DNA of 64,000 bases from an uncultured Flavobacteriaceae bacterium (GCA_947501625.1 CANMWN010000001.1:445319-509318), one strand, 5' to 3'. Shown: positions 17,208-27,008, counted from the first letter of the stretch. Numbers and translations: made by a program. Notes: generated by a model from the sequence alone, not told the origin.

Positions 17208-18565
17208 TATGCGAAAAGGTTATTGTAAACTTCTTCTACTTTTGAAACATTTACAATTTTAATCTTATATTTATTTATATCTATTTTATTAAATTTTGAA
17301 ATAAATATTTTAGTAAAACCTAGTTTTTCAGCCTCTAATATTCGTTGCTCAACTCTATTTACTGGTCTTATTTCTCCAGTAAGTCCTACTTCGGCAGCAA
17401 AACAATATTTTTCTGAAATCGCTTCATCATCATTAGAAGATAATATTGCACTTATTACCGCTAGGTCAATAGCCGGATCCTCAACTTTTATTCCTCCAGT
17501 AATATTCAAAAAAACATCTTTTGTTCCTAGTCTAAAACCTGCTCTTTTTTCAAGTACAGCAAGCAACATATTAAGCCGCTTAATATTATATCCAGTTGTT
17601 GATCTTTGAGGTGTACCATAAACTGCAGTGCTTACAAGTGCTTGGACTTCTATCATTAATAGTCTTACTCCTTCTAAAGTTGCTGAAATTGCAGTACCGC
17701 TCAAAGATTCATCTTTTTGAGAAATTAATATTTCCGATGGATTTTCTACTTCTCTTAAACCGATACTCTGCATTTCATAAATTCCAAGTTCAGCTGTTGA
17801 ACCAAAACGGTTCTTTTGCGCTCTTAAAATTCGGTAAGTATAATTTCTATCACCCTCAAATTGTAAAACTACATCAACCATATGTTCTAATATTTTTGGC
17901 CCAGCAATATGTCCATCTTTAGTAATATGCCCAATCAATATAACAGGTGTAGAAGTTTCTTTGGCAAACTTTATCAACTCAGCGGTAGTTTCTCTAATTT
18001 GAGAAATACTTCCAGGAGAAGCATCTATTGTATCAGTATGAAGTGTTTGGATAGAATCAATGACAACAATATTTGGAGACGATTCTTCAATACTTTTAAA
18101 AATATTTTGAGTTTTAGTCTCAGTTAAAATAAGGCAATTATTATTTTGATTGCTAAGCCTTTCAGCTCTCATTTTTATCTGACTTTGACTTTCTTCACCT
18201 GATACGTATAATACTTTTTTTGAAACTCCTAAAGCTACTTGCAGCAATAAAGTCGATTTTCCAATTCCAGGCTCACCACCAAGTAATAAGACAGATCCTT
18301 TAACCAATCCTCCTCCAAGTACTCGATCTAACTCTTTATTTCTTGTGGTAATTCTATCTTCAGAGTTTACAATAATATCACTAATTTGAAGTGCTTTTGA
18401 AACTTTTCTAGTGTCTTTAGTTTGCTTCCATTGTCTTTTTTCTTCTTTCTGAATTAATTCTTCAACAATTGTATTCCATTCATTACAAGAAGAGCATTGC
18501 CCAAGCCATTTAGCATATTGAGTTCCGCAATTTTGACAAAAAAAAGTTGTTCTGGTTTTAGCCAT
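17207..18565 (-). CDS. radA: DNA repair protein RadA
   Basis: A 452-residue branch-migration ATPase acting in homologous recombination. The N-terminal zinc finger has CxxC pairs in FFCQNCGTQ and GQCSSCNEW. The Walker A motif is GGEPGIGKST (about 92-101), the Walker B region is VVIDSIQ, and the RadA-specific KNRFGS is near 255. A C-terminal Lon-like domain follows (GGIKVEDPAIDLAV, GLTGEIRPV). Length is typical. It is last in a minus-strand run panC-panD-flippase-radA, 17 nt after the flippase stop. Confidence 0.96.
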   Translation of the reverse strand: MAKTRTTFFCQNCGTQYAKWLGQCSSCNEWNTIVEELIQKEEKRQWKQTKDTRKVSKALQISDIIVNSEDRITTRNKELDRVLGGGLVKGSVLLLGGEPGIGKSTLLLQVALGVSKKVLYVSGEESQSQIKMRAERLSNQNNNCLILTETKTQNIFKSIEESSPNIVVIDSIQTLHTDTIDASPGSISQIRETTAELIKFAKETSTPVILIGHITKDGHIAGPKILEHMVDVVLQFEGDRNYTYRILRAQKNRFGSTAELGIYEMQSIGLREVENPSEILISQKDESLSGTAISATLEGVRLLMIEVQALVSTAVYGTPQRSTTGYNIKRLNMLLAVLEKRAGFRLGTKDVFLNITGGIKVEDPAIDLAVISAILSSNDDEAISEKYCFAAEVGLTGEIRPVNRVEQRILEAEKLGFTKIFISKFNKIDINKYKIKIVNVSKVEEVYNNLFA

Positions 18566-18582
18566 AACACAAAGAAACGGAA

Positions 18583-19548
18583 TTATTTTTCTTTGTTATA
18601 CATTGGAAGAAATAAAAATGATAATCCGCCAAAAACAAGTATCATTAATGTTTGGGCTGTCCACATAATCCAACCAAAAGCATTTGCAGGATTTTCAGCA
18701 ATACCGTACAAAACAAGAACTTTGGCTACAAAAAACGGATAATAACCTAAACCTCCATTAGTCAAAGCCATACTGATTCCACCTACAACAAAACCAACAA
18801 TAATAGCTTCAAAAGGCAAATTGGTAGTTTCAGGCAATGCAAAAGTTACTACATAAAACATCATCACATACATAACCCAAATAAAAACTGTATGAAAAAT
18901 AAATGCCCATTTATTTTTCATTTTTAAAATACTCTTCGCTCCTTCAATAAGACCACTTATAAAATTTCTTACTTTGATAGCAAATGCATTTTTAGATTTC
19001 TTTAAAAAATAGAATCCAACTACTGCAACAATCCCTAAAATCAATAAGATGAATATAGTTTGCATTGGATTAGAATCTTCTTTAATTAATAGGCTCTTAA
19101 TTAAATCTGCTTGAAGAAAAAATGCGATTGCAATAATAGAAAGTAACATAATAACATCAGCAATTCGTTCAGCAACAATAGTTCCCAATGATTTTTCAAA
19201 AGGAATTTCTTCATATTTACTTATTGCTGTTGCTCTAGCAACATCTCCTGCTCTTTGAAATACAAGATTGACCAAATAAGAAATTAAAACTGTCATTACC
19301 AAGTTTGGAAATTTAGGTTTATAACCCAAAGGTTCTAACATAAATTTCCATCGATAAGCTCTTGAGAAATGACTTAATGCACCACAAACCAATGACAATA
19401 AAACCCACCAATAATTTGCTGTTTTAAAAGAATTTATAATTGCTGTTTTATCTTCAGCAGATAATTGCGATACAAAATACACAATCAAAAAAACTCCCAA
19501 TAAAATTGGGAGAACTGTAAAAATTATCTTTTTTGTCTTTTTAGCCAA
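18583..19548 (-). CDS. Flippase-like/lysylphosphatidylglycerol synthase transmembrane domain protein
   Basis: A 321-residue integral membrane protein with about eight helices. Family markers of the LPG-synthase membrane (AglD/UPF0104) superfamily are present: SHFSRAYRWKFML, QRAGDVARA, ER-x-A-D (AERIADV) and the glycine-rich AL..GGLGYYPF near the end. Such proteins lacking the soluble synthase domain are thought to move lipid-linked substrates. Translation appears to start at TTG, one nucleotide after the panD stop (TAG T TTG); no in-frame ATG precedes the first helices. Substrate unknown. Confidence 0.82.
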   Translation of the reverse strand: MAKKTKKIIFTVLPILLGVFLIVYFVSQLSAEDKTAIINSFKTANYWWVLLSLVCGALSHFSRAYRWKFMLEPLGYKPKFPNLVMTVLISYLVNLVFQRAGDVARATAISKYEEIPFEKSLGTIVAERIADVIMLLSIIAIAFFLQADLIKSLLIKEDSNPMQTIFILLILGIVAVVGFYFLKKSKNAFAIKVRNFISGLIEGAKSILKMKNKWAFIFHTVFIWVMYVMMFYVVTFALPETTNLPFEAIIVGFVVGGISMALTNGGLGYYPFFVAKVLVLYGIAENPANAFGWIMWTAQTLMILVFGGLSFLFLPMYNKEK

Positions 19549-19549
19549 A

Positions 19550-19903
19550 CTATTTAGTTAACAAGTTATTTTCTTCATTAGGGAACACAATTGAAGGCGA
19601 AAATTTTTTCGCTTTATCTATATCCATCATAGCATAAGTTATTAAAATTAAGACATCACCAACTGCGACTTTTCTTGCAGCAGCGCCATTCAAAATAATT
19701 TCTCCTTTTCCCCTTTCTCCTTTTATAGCATAGGTTTCTAAACGTTCACCGTTATTGTTATTTACAATTTGAACGCGTTCGCCAACAATAATATTTGCAG
19801 CATCCATTAAATCTTCATCAATAGTAATACTACCAATATAATTTAAATCGGCTCCTGTTACTTTTACTCTATGAATTTTTGATTTTACAACTGATATTAA
19901 CAT
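19550..19903 (-). CDS. panD: Aspartate 1-decarboxylase
   Basis: A 117-residue pyruvoyl enzyme that makes beta-alanine for pantothenate. The self-cleavage site is Gly-Ser in YIGSITIDE (about 23-25), and Lys near 9 ([10 protein letters not shown]) and the NGAAARK segment match the family. It sits 22 nt after panC, its pathway partner, which consumes beta-alanine. A TAATTTTG -7-like sequence lies 4 nt before the ATG (19908-19915, minus), so it may also have its own leaderless promoter. Confidence 0.95.
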   Translation of the reverse strand: MLISVVKSKIHRVKVTGADLNYIGSITIDEDLMDAANIIVGERVQIVNNNNGERLETYAIKGERGKGEIILNGAAARKVAVGDVLILITYAMMDIDKAKKFSPSIVFPNEENNLLTK

Positions 19904-19925
19904 TTGGCAAAATTAACTAATCTAT

Positions 19926-20765
19926 TTATAATTTTATATTATCTATTAGTCTTATTTCGCCAGCAAAAACAGCAATAAAACCTCTATATTTCTCTCCCTT
20001 TACTTTTTCTTTAGCCGACTTTAATGTTTTTTCATCGGCAATTGTGAAATATTCTAACTCTAATAATTGATTCTTTTCAAACCTTTTTACAACCCAATTT
20101 AAAACGTCATCTATACTTTCTTTCTTAAATCTTTTTTTTGCTTTTTTAAGAGTTTTATAAATAAATGGTGCTTCTTTTCGATGTTCGGGAGTTAATCTCG
20201 TATTTCTAGAACTCATAGCTAAGCCATCTTCTTCTCTATGAATTTTACAACCAACTATTTTTACTGGAATTTCATGTTTTTCAACCAACTTTTTTATGAT
20301 TTGTAATTGTTGAAAATCTTTTTCGCCAAAAAAGGCAACATTTGGTTTTACAATCTCAAATAATTTTTTGACAATTGTACCTACACCATCAAAATGACCA
20401 TCTCTAAACGCTCCTTCCATTTGATGCTCTAAACCATCAAAATGAAAGGTTTGTGCATCAATATTACTTCCATAAATTTCATTGCTAGAAGGAGTAAAAA
20501 CAGCATCGCAGCCTATAGCTTCCAACATTTTTAAATCATTCTCTAACGTTCTTGGGTATTTAACTAAATCTTCAGGGTTATCAAACTGAGTAGGATTAAC
20601 AAAAATACTTACAACAACATAATCACTTTTCTCTTTTCCTTTTTCAATCAACGACATATGTCCCTCATGAAGCGCTCCCATTGTAGGAATAAAGCCAACC
20701 TTTTTAGATTTTTTAATTAATGATAAATGAGATTGAAGTTTTGCGATATTTTGAAAAACAACCAT
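19926..20765 (-). CDS. panC: Pantothenate synthetase
   Basis: A 279-residue ATP-dependent ligase joining pantoate and beta-alanine. The nucleotidyltransferase motif PTMGALHEGHMSLI is at about 28-41 (HxGH class), with the substrate loops VVSIFVNPTQF, FFGEKDFQQ and MSSRNTRL. Normal length. It heads the panC-panD-flippase-radA transcript and is divergent from the glycogen-synthase-like gene (105 nt between starts). Confidence 0.96.
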   Translation of the reverse strand: MVVFQNIAKLQSHLSLIKKSKKVGFIPTMGALHEGHMSLIEKGKEKSDYVVVSIFVNPTQFDNPEDLVKYPRTLENDLKMLEAIGCDAVFTPSSNEIYGSNIDAQTFHFDGLEHQMEGAFRDGHFDGVGTIVKKLFEIVKPNVAFFGEKDFQQLQIIKKLVEKHEIPVKIVGCKIHREEDGLAMSSRNTRLTPEHRKEAPFIYKTLKKAKKRFKKESIDDVLNWVVKRFEKNQLLELEYFTIADEKTLKSAKEKVKGEKYRGFIAVFAGEIRLIDNIKL

Positions 20766-20870
20766 TTTAATTTGTTATTTTACTGTTAAAAGGCTTGCAA
20801 ACTTACAGTTTTACAACTTAAAACTGTATAAAATTTCGTATTTTTGCACCTAAATTAAATTTTAGGGAGA

Positions 20871-21677
20871 ATGAAAGATAAGAGAGTGTTATGTGTTTCG
20901 TCAGAAGTAGTGCCTTACTTGCCTGATACTGAAATGGCTAGAATGTCATTTGAAACTGCAAGAATGGTACATGGTAATGGTGGACAAACTAGAATATTCA
21001 TGCCTCGTTTTGGTTTAATAAATGAAAGAAGACATCAATTACATGAAGTAATAAGATTATCGGGAATGAATATGATTATTGATGATATTGATATGCCTCT
21101 AATTATCAAGGTTGCTTCTATCCCAAAGGAAAGAATGCAGGTTTATTTTATTGATAATGATGAATATTTTAAGCGTAAGGCAACTTATACTGATGATGAT
21201 GGAAAAATGTTTGATGATAATGATGAGCGTATGATATTCTTTGCCAAAGGTGTGGTTGAAACAGTAAAAAAGTTGAATTGGGCACCTGATATTATTCACA
21301 TTCATGGATGGATGGCTTCATTGTTACCTATATATCTTAAAGAATTTTATAAAGATGATGCACTATTTGCTCAAAGTAAAATCGTAACATCAATATATAA
21401 TAACTCATTTGATGGAGCGTTAAATAATGAGTTAAAAAATAAAATCAATTTTGATAATATTGAATCTGAAACTATTTCGGAGCCAAATCATTCTAACCTA
21501 CTTAAAATATCTATTGAAAATTCAGATGCTATTATCAAAGGTAGTGAAGACATTTCTGAAGATTTAATAGAATATGCAAAATCATTAGATAAACCTGTAT
21601 TAGACTTTCATCCTGATGATGATTTTAAAGATGCTTATATGGAGTTTTATGAAACTAAAGTTTTACAATTAAATTAA
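20871..21677 (+). CDS. Starch-synthase-catalytic-domain-like protein, truncated (probable pseudoenzyme)
   Basis: A 268-residue protein that matches only the N-terminal GT5 half of glycogen/starch synthase (RVLCVSSEVVPYL, FETARMVHGNGGQTRIFMPRFG, DIIHIHGWMASLLP). The ADP-glucose-binding KxGGL loop after SSEVVP is replaced by PDTEMAR, and the entire C-terminal GT-B domain with its second nucleotide site is absent. It is therefore unlikely to make glycogen. Such genes occur divergent from panC in Bacteroidota, and this one is followed 8 nt later by the DUF4270 gene, then glmS. A role in envelope or export is possible but unproven. A TATTTTTG -7 box is at 20839-20846. Confidence 0.8.
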   Translation: MKDKRVLCVSSEVVPYLPDTEMARMSFETARMVHGNGGQTRIFMPRFGLINERRHQLHEVIRLSGMNMIIDDIDMPLIIKVASIPKERMQVYFIDNDEYFKRKATYTDDDGKMFDDNDERMIFFAKGVVETVKKLNWAPDIIHIHGWMASLLPIYLKEFYKDDALFAQSKIVTSIYNNSFDGALNNELKNKINFDNIESETISEPNHSNLLKISIENSDAIIKGSEDISEDLIEYAKSLDKPVLDFHPDDDFKDAYMEFYETKVLQLN

Positions 21678-21685
21678 AATTTATA

Positions 21686-23287
21686 ATGACAACTAAAGTT
21701 GTGAAAAGTTTAAAGCAAATAACATTGTTTTTAATGTTATGTATTGGGATAATGTCTTGCGAAAAAGATATTGAAAATGTTGGTGTGAATTTAGTTGAAA
21801 ATGGTGTTTTTGATACTCAAAAATATAATTCATCTGTTATTGCCTATAACCAAAATATAATAAAAAGAAGAGCAAATAATTTAGGAGAATACTTACTTGG
21901 AACTTATAGTAATGGAGATTTTGGTTCTCTACAAGCATCTATTATTACTCAATTAGCGCCACCAAATGGTTTTGAAGGTTTTGGAGCAAACCCTTCAATT
22001 GATGCTGTTATTTTAACATTGCCATATCAAGCAACTAATAATGGATTGAAAAGTGTTGAATTCCCGCCTAGTTCTGAAATTTATATTGACGTTCCAGATC
22101 TTGTATTAGACTCTGTTTGGGGAAATCAAAATGAAAGTTATTTTTTAAATGTTTATCGATTAGAAACTTATTTAAATACACTAGACCCTTCGAATCCATC
22201 TGAAGAGTTAGACTACTTTACAAATCAAACATATAACTACAATTCGAGTGCTTTATATTCAGAATTATTTACACCTAGCGAAAGTGATAGTATTTATATT
22301 ATTGAGCGTCCAGAATTTTTAGAAAATAGTGTTATTGATAAAGACACTATTAGAACTTTTCAAAATAATAGCGGAACTTCTAATTTATTAAATCTAGCTA
22401 AGGCTTCAGATATAAATTCTAGACTTATTCCTTCTATCAGGCTTCCTTTAGACAAAACATTTTTTACAGATAACTTCTTAAATAATAATAATGTACTTGA
22501 TGAAGCATCATTTATTGAGTTTTTTAATGGTCTTGTTATTGAAGCGATGCCAAATGGGAATCCAGCAGCTTCAATTATGTCTTTAGATTTAAGTAGTCAA
22601 GCAACAAATATTACTATATATTATACAAATACAGATGAAGGTGAAAGAACAAAACAATCAGTTTCATTTAACTTTAGTGGTGTAACAGCCAACACTTATA
22701 CAAGAGACTATTCTGGATCACAAGCCCAACCTTTTTTGGATAACCCCAACACACTTTCTGGAGACGAGCGTCTATACTTGCACGGAGCTGCAGGATCAAT
22801 TGGTTTAATTGATTTATTTACATTAGACAATATCAACGAGTTAAGAAATAATGATTGGTTAATAAACGAAGCAAATCTTACTTTCTATGTAGATCAACAA
22901 AATCCTATGGCTGATTTTTCAATCGCTCCCGATCAATTATTTGTTTACAATTATGATGAAAATACATACTTAAAAGATATTTTTAGTGAAGGGCTTACCT
23001 CTTTTGATGGAACCCTCGAAAGAGATGAAGATGGCAATCCATATAGATATATAATAAATATTACTGATTATATTTCAGATGTGTTGAATTCCGATGAACC
23101 AATTGAACATTCAAAACTAATTGTTAAAGTTCATAATACATCAGATACCCCTATACAAACTACAACTATTGATTCAGAAATTGGAGATTATAGTTGGACT
23201 CCAAAAGGTGTTGTGTTATTTGGGAATCACACATCCAACTTAGAAAAAAGACTAAAATTAGAGATTACTTATACAGAAGTTAACTAA
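21686..23287 (+). CDS. DUF4270 domain lipoprotein
   Basis: A 533-residue lipoprotein (lipobox MSC, Cys near 25). The family's start is recognisable: CEKDIENVGVNLV, then the segment around YLLGTYSNGDFGSLQASIITQL. The bulk is beta-rich with many Asn/Asp turns, consistent with a periplasmic or surface-exposed protein. It lies between the starch-synthase-like gene (8 nt) and glmS (15 nt), so all three probably share a transcript. Biochemical function is not known to me. Confidence 0.85.
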   Translation: MTTKVVKSLKQITLFLMLCIGIMSCEKDIENVGVNLVENGVFDTQKYNSSVIAYNQNIIKRRANNLGEYLLGTYSNGDFGSLQASIITQLAPPNGFEGFGANPSIDAVILTLPYQATNNGLKSVEFPPSSEIYIDVPDLVLDSVWGNQNESYFLNVYRLETYLNTLDPSNPSEELDYFTNQTYNYNSSALYSELFTPSESDSIYIIERPEFLENSVIDKDTIRTFQNNSGTSNLLNLAKASDINSRLIPSIRLPLDKTFFTDNFLNNNNVLDEASFIEFFNGLVIEAMPNGNPAASIMSLDLSSQATNITIYYTNTDEGERTKQSVSFNFSGVTANTYTRDYSGSQAQPFLDNPNTLSGDERLYLHGAAGSIGLIDLFTLDNINELRNNDWLINEANLTFYVDQQNPMADFSIAPDQLFVYNYDENTYLKDIFSEGLTSFDGTLERDEDGNPYRYIINITDYISDVLNSDEPIEHSKLIVKVHNTSDTPIQTTTIDSEIGDYSWTPKGVVLFGNHTSNLEKRLKLEITYTEVN

Positions 23288-23302
23288 AAATACAACATTG
23301 CT

Positions 23303-25153
23303 ATGTGTGGAATTACAGGATATATAGGATATAGAGAGGCTTATCCAATTATTATTAAAGGTTTACAAAGATTAGAATATCGTGGTTATGATAGTGCAGG
23401 TATTCTTTTATATAATGATGATGTTTTTATTTCTAAAACTAAAGGAAAAGTATCTGATTTAGAAGATTTGATGAATACAGATTCTTCAAAGCAAGGAAAT
23501 ATTGGTTTTGGACACACTCGTTGGGCAACTCATGGTATTCCAAATAATATCAATTCACACCCACATACATCAAATTCTGGAAACTTAGTTATTATTCACA
23601 ATGGTATAATTGAAAATTATGACGCTTTAAAAAAAGAATTAATAAAAAGAAATTATACTTTTAAAAGTGATACCGATACTGAAGTGCTTGTAAATCTAAT
23701 TGAAGAAGTTAAAAAAACTAACGATTGTAAATTAGGAAAAGCAGTTCAAATTGCACTCAATGAAGTCATTGGAGCTTATGCAATTTGTGTATTTGACAAA
23801 ACAAAACCTAATGAACTCGTTGTTGCAAGACTTGGGAGCCCTATTGCAATTGGAATAGGGAAAGAAAATAAAGAATTTTTTGTAGCCTCTGACGCTTCAC
23901 CATTTATTGAATATACTAAAAATGCTATTTACCTTGAAGATGAGGAAATGGCAATAATTACAGCCAATAAAGAAGTTGAAATCAGAAAAATAAAAGATGA
24001 TTCTATCATTACTCCTGAGATTCAACAATTAAAAATGAATCTTGAGCAAATTGAAAAAGGAGGATACGATCATTTTATGTTAAAAGAGATTTACGAGCAA
24101 CCACATGCAATTACTGACACATATCGTGGGCGTTTAATTGCCAATCAAGGAATTATTCGTATGGCTGGTGTTGATGATAATATGGAAAAATTCCTTAATG
24201 CAGATAGAATTATTATTGTGGCTTGTGGGACCTCGTGGCATGCTGGTTTAGTTGCCGAATATCTTTTTGAAGATATTGCTCGAATTCCAGTGGAAGTTGA
24301 ATATGCTTCTGAATTTAGATATAGGAACCCAATCATAACAGAGAAAGATGTTGTAATCACTATTTCACAATCTGGAGAAACTGCCGATACACTTGCTGCT
24401 ATTAAATTAGCAAAATCTAAAGGCGCTTTTGTATTTGGAATCTGTAATGTCGTTGGATCATCAATTGCAAGAGAAGCACATGCTGGAGCGTATACACATG
24501 CAGGTCCAGAAATTGGTGTCGCATCTACCAAAGCTTTTACCACTCAAATAACGCTATTGTCACTTATTGCCCTTAAATTAGGAAAGGCCAAAGGCTCTCT
24601 TTCTAATGCTGCTTATCGTAATTATCTTCAGGAAATGGAGTTAATTCCGAAAAAAGTAGAAAGATTATTGAAAGAAGATGAAAATGTAAAATATATTTCT
24701 TCGATATATAAAGATGTTCCGAACTGTTTATATTTAGGTAGAGGATATAATTTTCCAGTTGCCTTAGAAGGAGCGTTAAAACTTAAAGAAATTTCATACA
24801 TTCATGCCGAAGGATATCCTGCTGCTGAAATGAAGCATGGGCCAATAGCATTAATCGATGAAAATATGCCTGTTTTTGTAATTGCCATAAATAAAGGGCA
24901 TTACGAAAAAGTAGTTAGCAACATTCAAGAAATAAAATCTAGAAAAGGGAAAATTATTGCCATTGTAACTGAAGGAGATATACAGGTAAAAAAGATTGCA
25001 GATCATGTTATTGAAATTCCTGAAACTGAAGAAGCATTTACACCATTACTTACAACTATTCCTTTACAGTTATTATCTTATCATATTGCAGTAATGTTGA
25101 ATAAAAATGTTGATCAGCCTAGAAATTTAGCAAAATCTGTAACTGTAGAATAG
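23303..25153 (+). CDS. glmS: Glutamine--fructose-6-phosphate aminotransferase (isomerizing)
   Basis: A 616-residue enzyme that makes glucosamine-6-phosphate, the entry to peptidoglycan and lipid A precursors. The N-terminal glutamine amidotransferase has Cys2 (MCGITGYIGY) and GHTRWATHG. Two SIS sugar-isomerase domains follow (ACGTSWHAGL, SQSGETADT, STKAFTTQ, LGRGYNFPVALEGALKLKE). The conserved tail is LAKSVTVE. No upstream ribozyme is possible here because the DUF4270 stop is only 15 nt before the start. Confidence 0.97.
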   Translation: MCGITGYIGYREAYPIIIKGLQRLEYRGYDSAGILLYNDDVFISKTKGKVSDLEDLMNTDSSKQGNIGFGHTRWATHGIPNNINSHPHTSNSGNLVIIHNGIIENYDALKKELIKRNYTFKSDTDTEVLVNLIEEVKKTNDCKLGKAVQIALNEVIGAYAICVFDKTKPNELVVARLGSPIAIGIGKENKEFFVASDASPFIEYTKNAIYLEDEEMAIITANKEVEIRKIKDDSIITPEIQQLKMNLEQIEKGGYDHFMLKEIYEQPHAITDTYRGRLIANQGIIRMAGVDDNMEKFLNADRIIIVACGTSWHAGLVAEYLFEDIARIPVEVEYASEFRYRNPIITEKDVVITISQSGETADTLAAIKLAKSKGAFVFGICNVVGSSIAREAHAGAYTHAGPEIGVASTKAFTTQITLLSLIALKLGKAKGSLSNAAYRNYLQEMELIPKKVERLLKEDENVKYISSIYKDVPNCLYLGRGYNFPVALEGALKLKEISYIHAEGYPAAEMKHGPIALIDENMPVFVIAINKGHYEKVVSNIQEIKSRKGKIIAIVTEGDIQVKKIADHVIEIPETEEAFTPLLTTIPLQLLSYHIAVMLNKNVDQPRNLAKSVTVE

Positions 25154-25154
25154 G

Positions 25155-25760
25155 TTATACCTTATCATGTACTTTTACATGTATTCCATTATTCCAAAGC
25201 ATAAGGATATCAGTTGCAACTGCTGCACCACTTCCTGCTGCAATTGCAAATTGACTTCTATGCCCTGCAATAGTTCCGCAAACATATAAACCTTCTTTAA
25301 TGAAATGATCTGAATTTTTTAACTGAATTCTATCTTTTTGAGGGTTTGCTTTTTGGTGTGGCTCAAGATAATTTTCTAGCCCTTTTATAGTAAATGGTTT
25401 TGAATAATTTAATGCAATCACAACTATTTTAGAAAAATAAGTTTTCTTATTTGAAACAATAGTATATCCTTCTTTATTTTCTTCAATAGAAATTACTTTT
25501 TCGTTTTCAATTAGAGAGATGTGTGGGTATAAACTTGAAATTTGTTTTTTACCATTTTCTAAGATATTCTTTCCTAAAGTTTCTGGCTCTAGTCCAAGTA
25601 CATTATTAAAAAGTGCGTTTTGTAAATGAGAAGATTTTTGATGTGCAATTAATCCAATAGACTTTAATTTAGCAAATTCTTTGTTTTTCGCAGATCCTAA
25701 CACTAATGCGCATTGCATTCCTGCAACTCCACCACCAATAATTAATGCGTCAAATTCCAT
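25155..25760 (-). CDS. Small FAD-dependent oxidoreductase (thioredoxin-reductase-like fold)
   Basis: A 201-residue protein with an N-terminal FAD-binding motif IIGGGVAGMQCALVLG and a C-terminal FAD motif (YVCGTIAG..SQFAIAAGSGAAVATDI). It lacks the separate NADPH-binding domain and the redox CxxC found in thioredoxin reductases of about 310 residues, so it is a minimal or degenerate relative. It starts directly after the marC stop (no spacer). Electron donor and substrate unknown. Confidence 0.75.
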   Translation of the reverse strand: MEFDALIIGGGVAGMQCALVLGSAKNKEFAKLKSIGLIAHQKSSHLQNALFNNVLGLEPETLGKNILENGKKQISSLYPHISLIENEKVISIEENKEGYTIVSNKKTYFSKIVVIALNYSKPFTIKGLENYLEPHQKANPQKDRIQLKNSDHFIKEGLYVCGTIAGHRSQFAIAAGSGAAVATDILMLWNNGIHVKVHDKV

Positions 25761-26342
25761 TTAAGCAAATAACATTTTTATATTGGCAGCAAATAATTTT
25801 ACCGAAATAGCCAATAAAATAACTCCAAATATTTTTCTGATTATCTTAATACCATTTTGACCTATTATTCTTTCAATTTTAGAAGAAGTTTTTAATACAA
25901 GATATATAAATACAACATTTAAAATAACTGCCGCAATAATATTTTCAATAGAAAATTCAGCCCTTAAAGAAAGTAATGTAGTCAAACTACCTGGACCAGC
26001 AATTAAAGGAAAGGCAAGAGGGAAAACAGAAGCTGTAATAGCGTCACCTTCTTCCTCTTTATATAAAGTAATTCCAAGAATCATTTCCAGTGCAATAAAA
26101 AACAATATAAATGCACCTGCAACAGCAAATGAATTTACATCTATACCAATTAAAGAAAGTAAACTTTGTCCTAAAAACAAAAATACTATCATAATAACGC
26201 CAGCAATTAATGACGCTTTTTCTGACTGTATGTGACCTGCTTTTTTACGCAAATCAATAATAATAGGAATGTTTCCAATAATATCAATTACAGCAAACAA
26301 TACCATAAATGCGGTAAATATTTCTTTAAAATCAAAATTCAT
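25761..26342 (-). CDS. MarC family integral membrane protein
   Basis: A 193-residue protein with six predicted helices and the family landmarks FAVIDIIGNIPII, near the start, and PLAFPLIAGPGSL, in the middle. Despite the name, MarC proteins are not proven antibiotic exporters; function is unsettled. A TAATTTTG -7 box is at 26364-26371 (minus), 22 nt upstream. It is co-transcribed with the small oxidoreductase. Confidence 0.88.
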   Translation of the reverse strand: MNFDFKEIFTAFMVLFAVIDIIGNIPIIIDLRKKAGHIQSEKASLIAGVIMIVFLFLGQSLLSLIGIDVNSFAVAGAFILFFIALEMILGITLYKEEEGDAITASVFPLAFPLIAGPGSLTTLLSLRAEFSIENIIAAVILNVVFIYLVLKTSSKIERIIGQNGIKIIRKIFGVILLAISVKLFAANIKMLFA

Positions 26343-26426
26343 TTCTCAATATTTTTATGGTGCAAAATTAGTAAACTAACTTTAGTTAGTGTTATTAAAA
26401 GGGAAATAAAATGTTATTTTTGCCCT

Positions 26427-27008
26427 ATGATTCAAATTGGGAAAACACTACTTTCTGAAGATATTATTGAAAAGGAGTTTGTTTGCAACTTGTCGGCCTG
26501 TAAGGGTGCTTGTTGTATTGATGGTGACGCTGGAGCACCTTTAAGCAAAGAAGAATTACCTATTTTAGAAAAAGTTTACTCTAAGATAGAGTCATTTTTA
26601 ACCAATTCGGGAAAAAAAGCAATAGAAGAACAAGGCTTATTTACCAAAAATGAATTTGGTGAATATGAAACTACCCTTGTTGATGGTAAAGATTGCGCGT
26701 ATGTGATTTTCGATGAACATAAAACTGCATTATGTGCAATTGAAGAAGCGTATAATCAAGGAATTGTTGATTGGAAAAAACCTATATCATGTCATTTATA
26801 TCCAATAAGAGTTCAAGATTACACCGAATTTTCTGCAATAAACTATCACAAATGGGAGATTTGCGATGATGCTTGTTCATTAGGAAAAGAATTACAAGTT
26901 CCAGTTTACAAATTTGTAAAACAAGCGTTGATTCGAAAATTTGGTGAAGATTGGTATAGCGAATTAGAGAAAACTGCTGAAGAATATCTCAAATTTAAAA
27001 AACAATAA
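26427..27008 (+). CDS. DUF3109 family protein
   Basis: A 193-residue cytoplasmic protein with a cysteine-rich N-terminus (VCNLSACKGACCIDGDAG) plus later conserved cysteines (GKDCAYV, ALCAIEEA, ISCHLYPIR, EICDDACSLG). The pattern resembles the YkgJ-like zinc/iron-binding families. I chose ATG 26427 because a TATTTTTG -7 box ends 4 nt before it and the conserved block starts soon after. The frame extends further upstream but without support. Function unknown. Confidence 0.85.
   Translation: MIQIGKTLLSEDIIEKEFVCNLSACKGACCIDGDAGAPLSKEELPILEKVYSKIESFLTNSGKKAIEEQGLFTKNEFGEYETTLVDGKDCAYVIFDEHKTALCAIEEAYNQGIVDWKKPISCHLYPIRVQDYTEFSAINYHKWEICDDACSLGKELQVPVYKFVKQALIRKFGEDWYSELEKTAEEYLKFKKQ

Noticed and set aside
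20871-21677. Calling the gene glgA
   Set aside because: The KxGG nucleotide-sugar loop and the C-terminal catalytic domain are both missing.
23288-23302. glmS ribozyme
   Set aside because: Only 15 nt separate the preceding stop from the start, leaving no room, and the known ribozyme is not a Bacteroidota feature.
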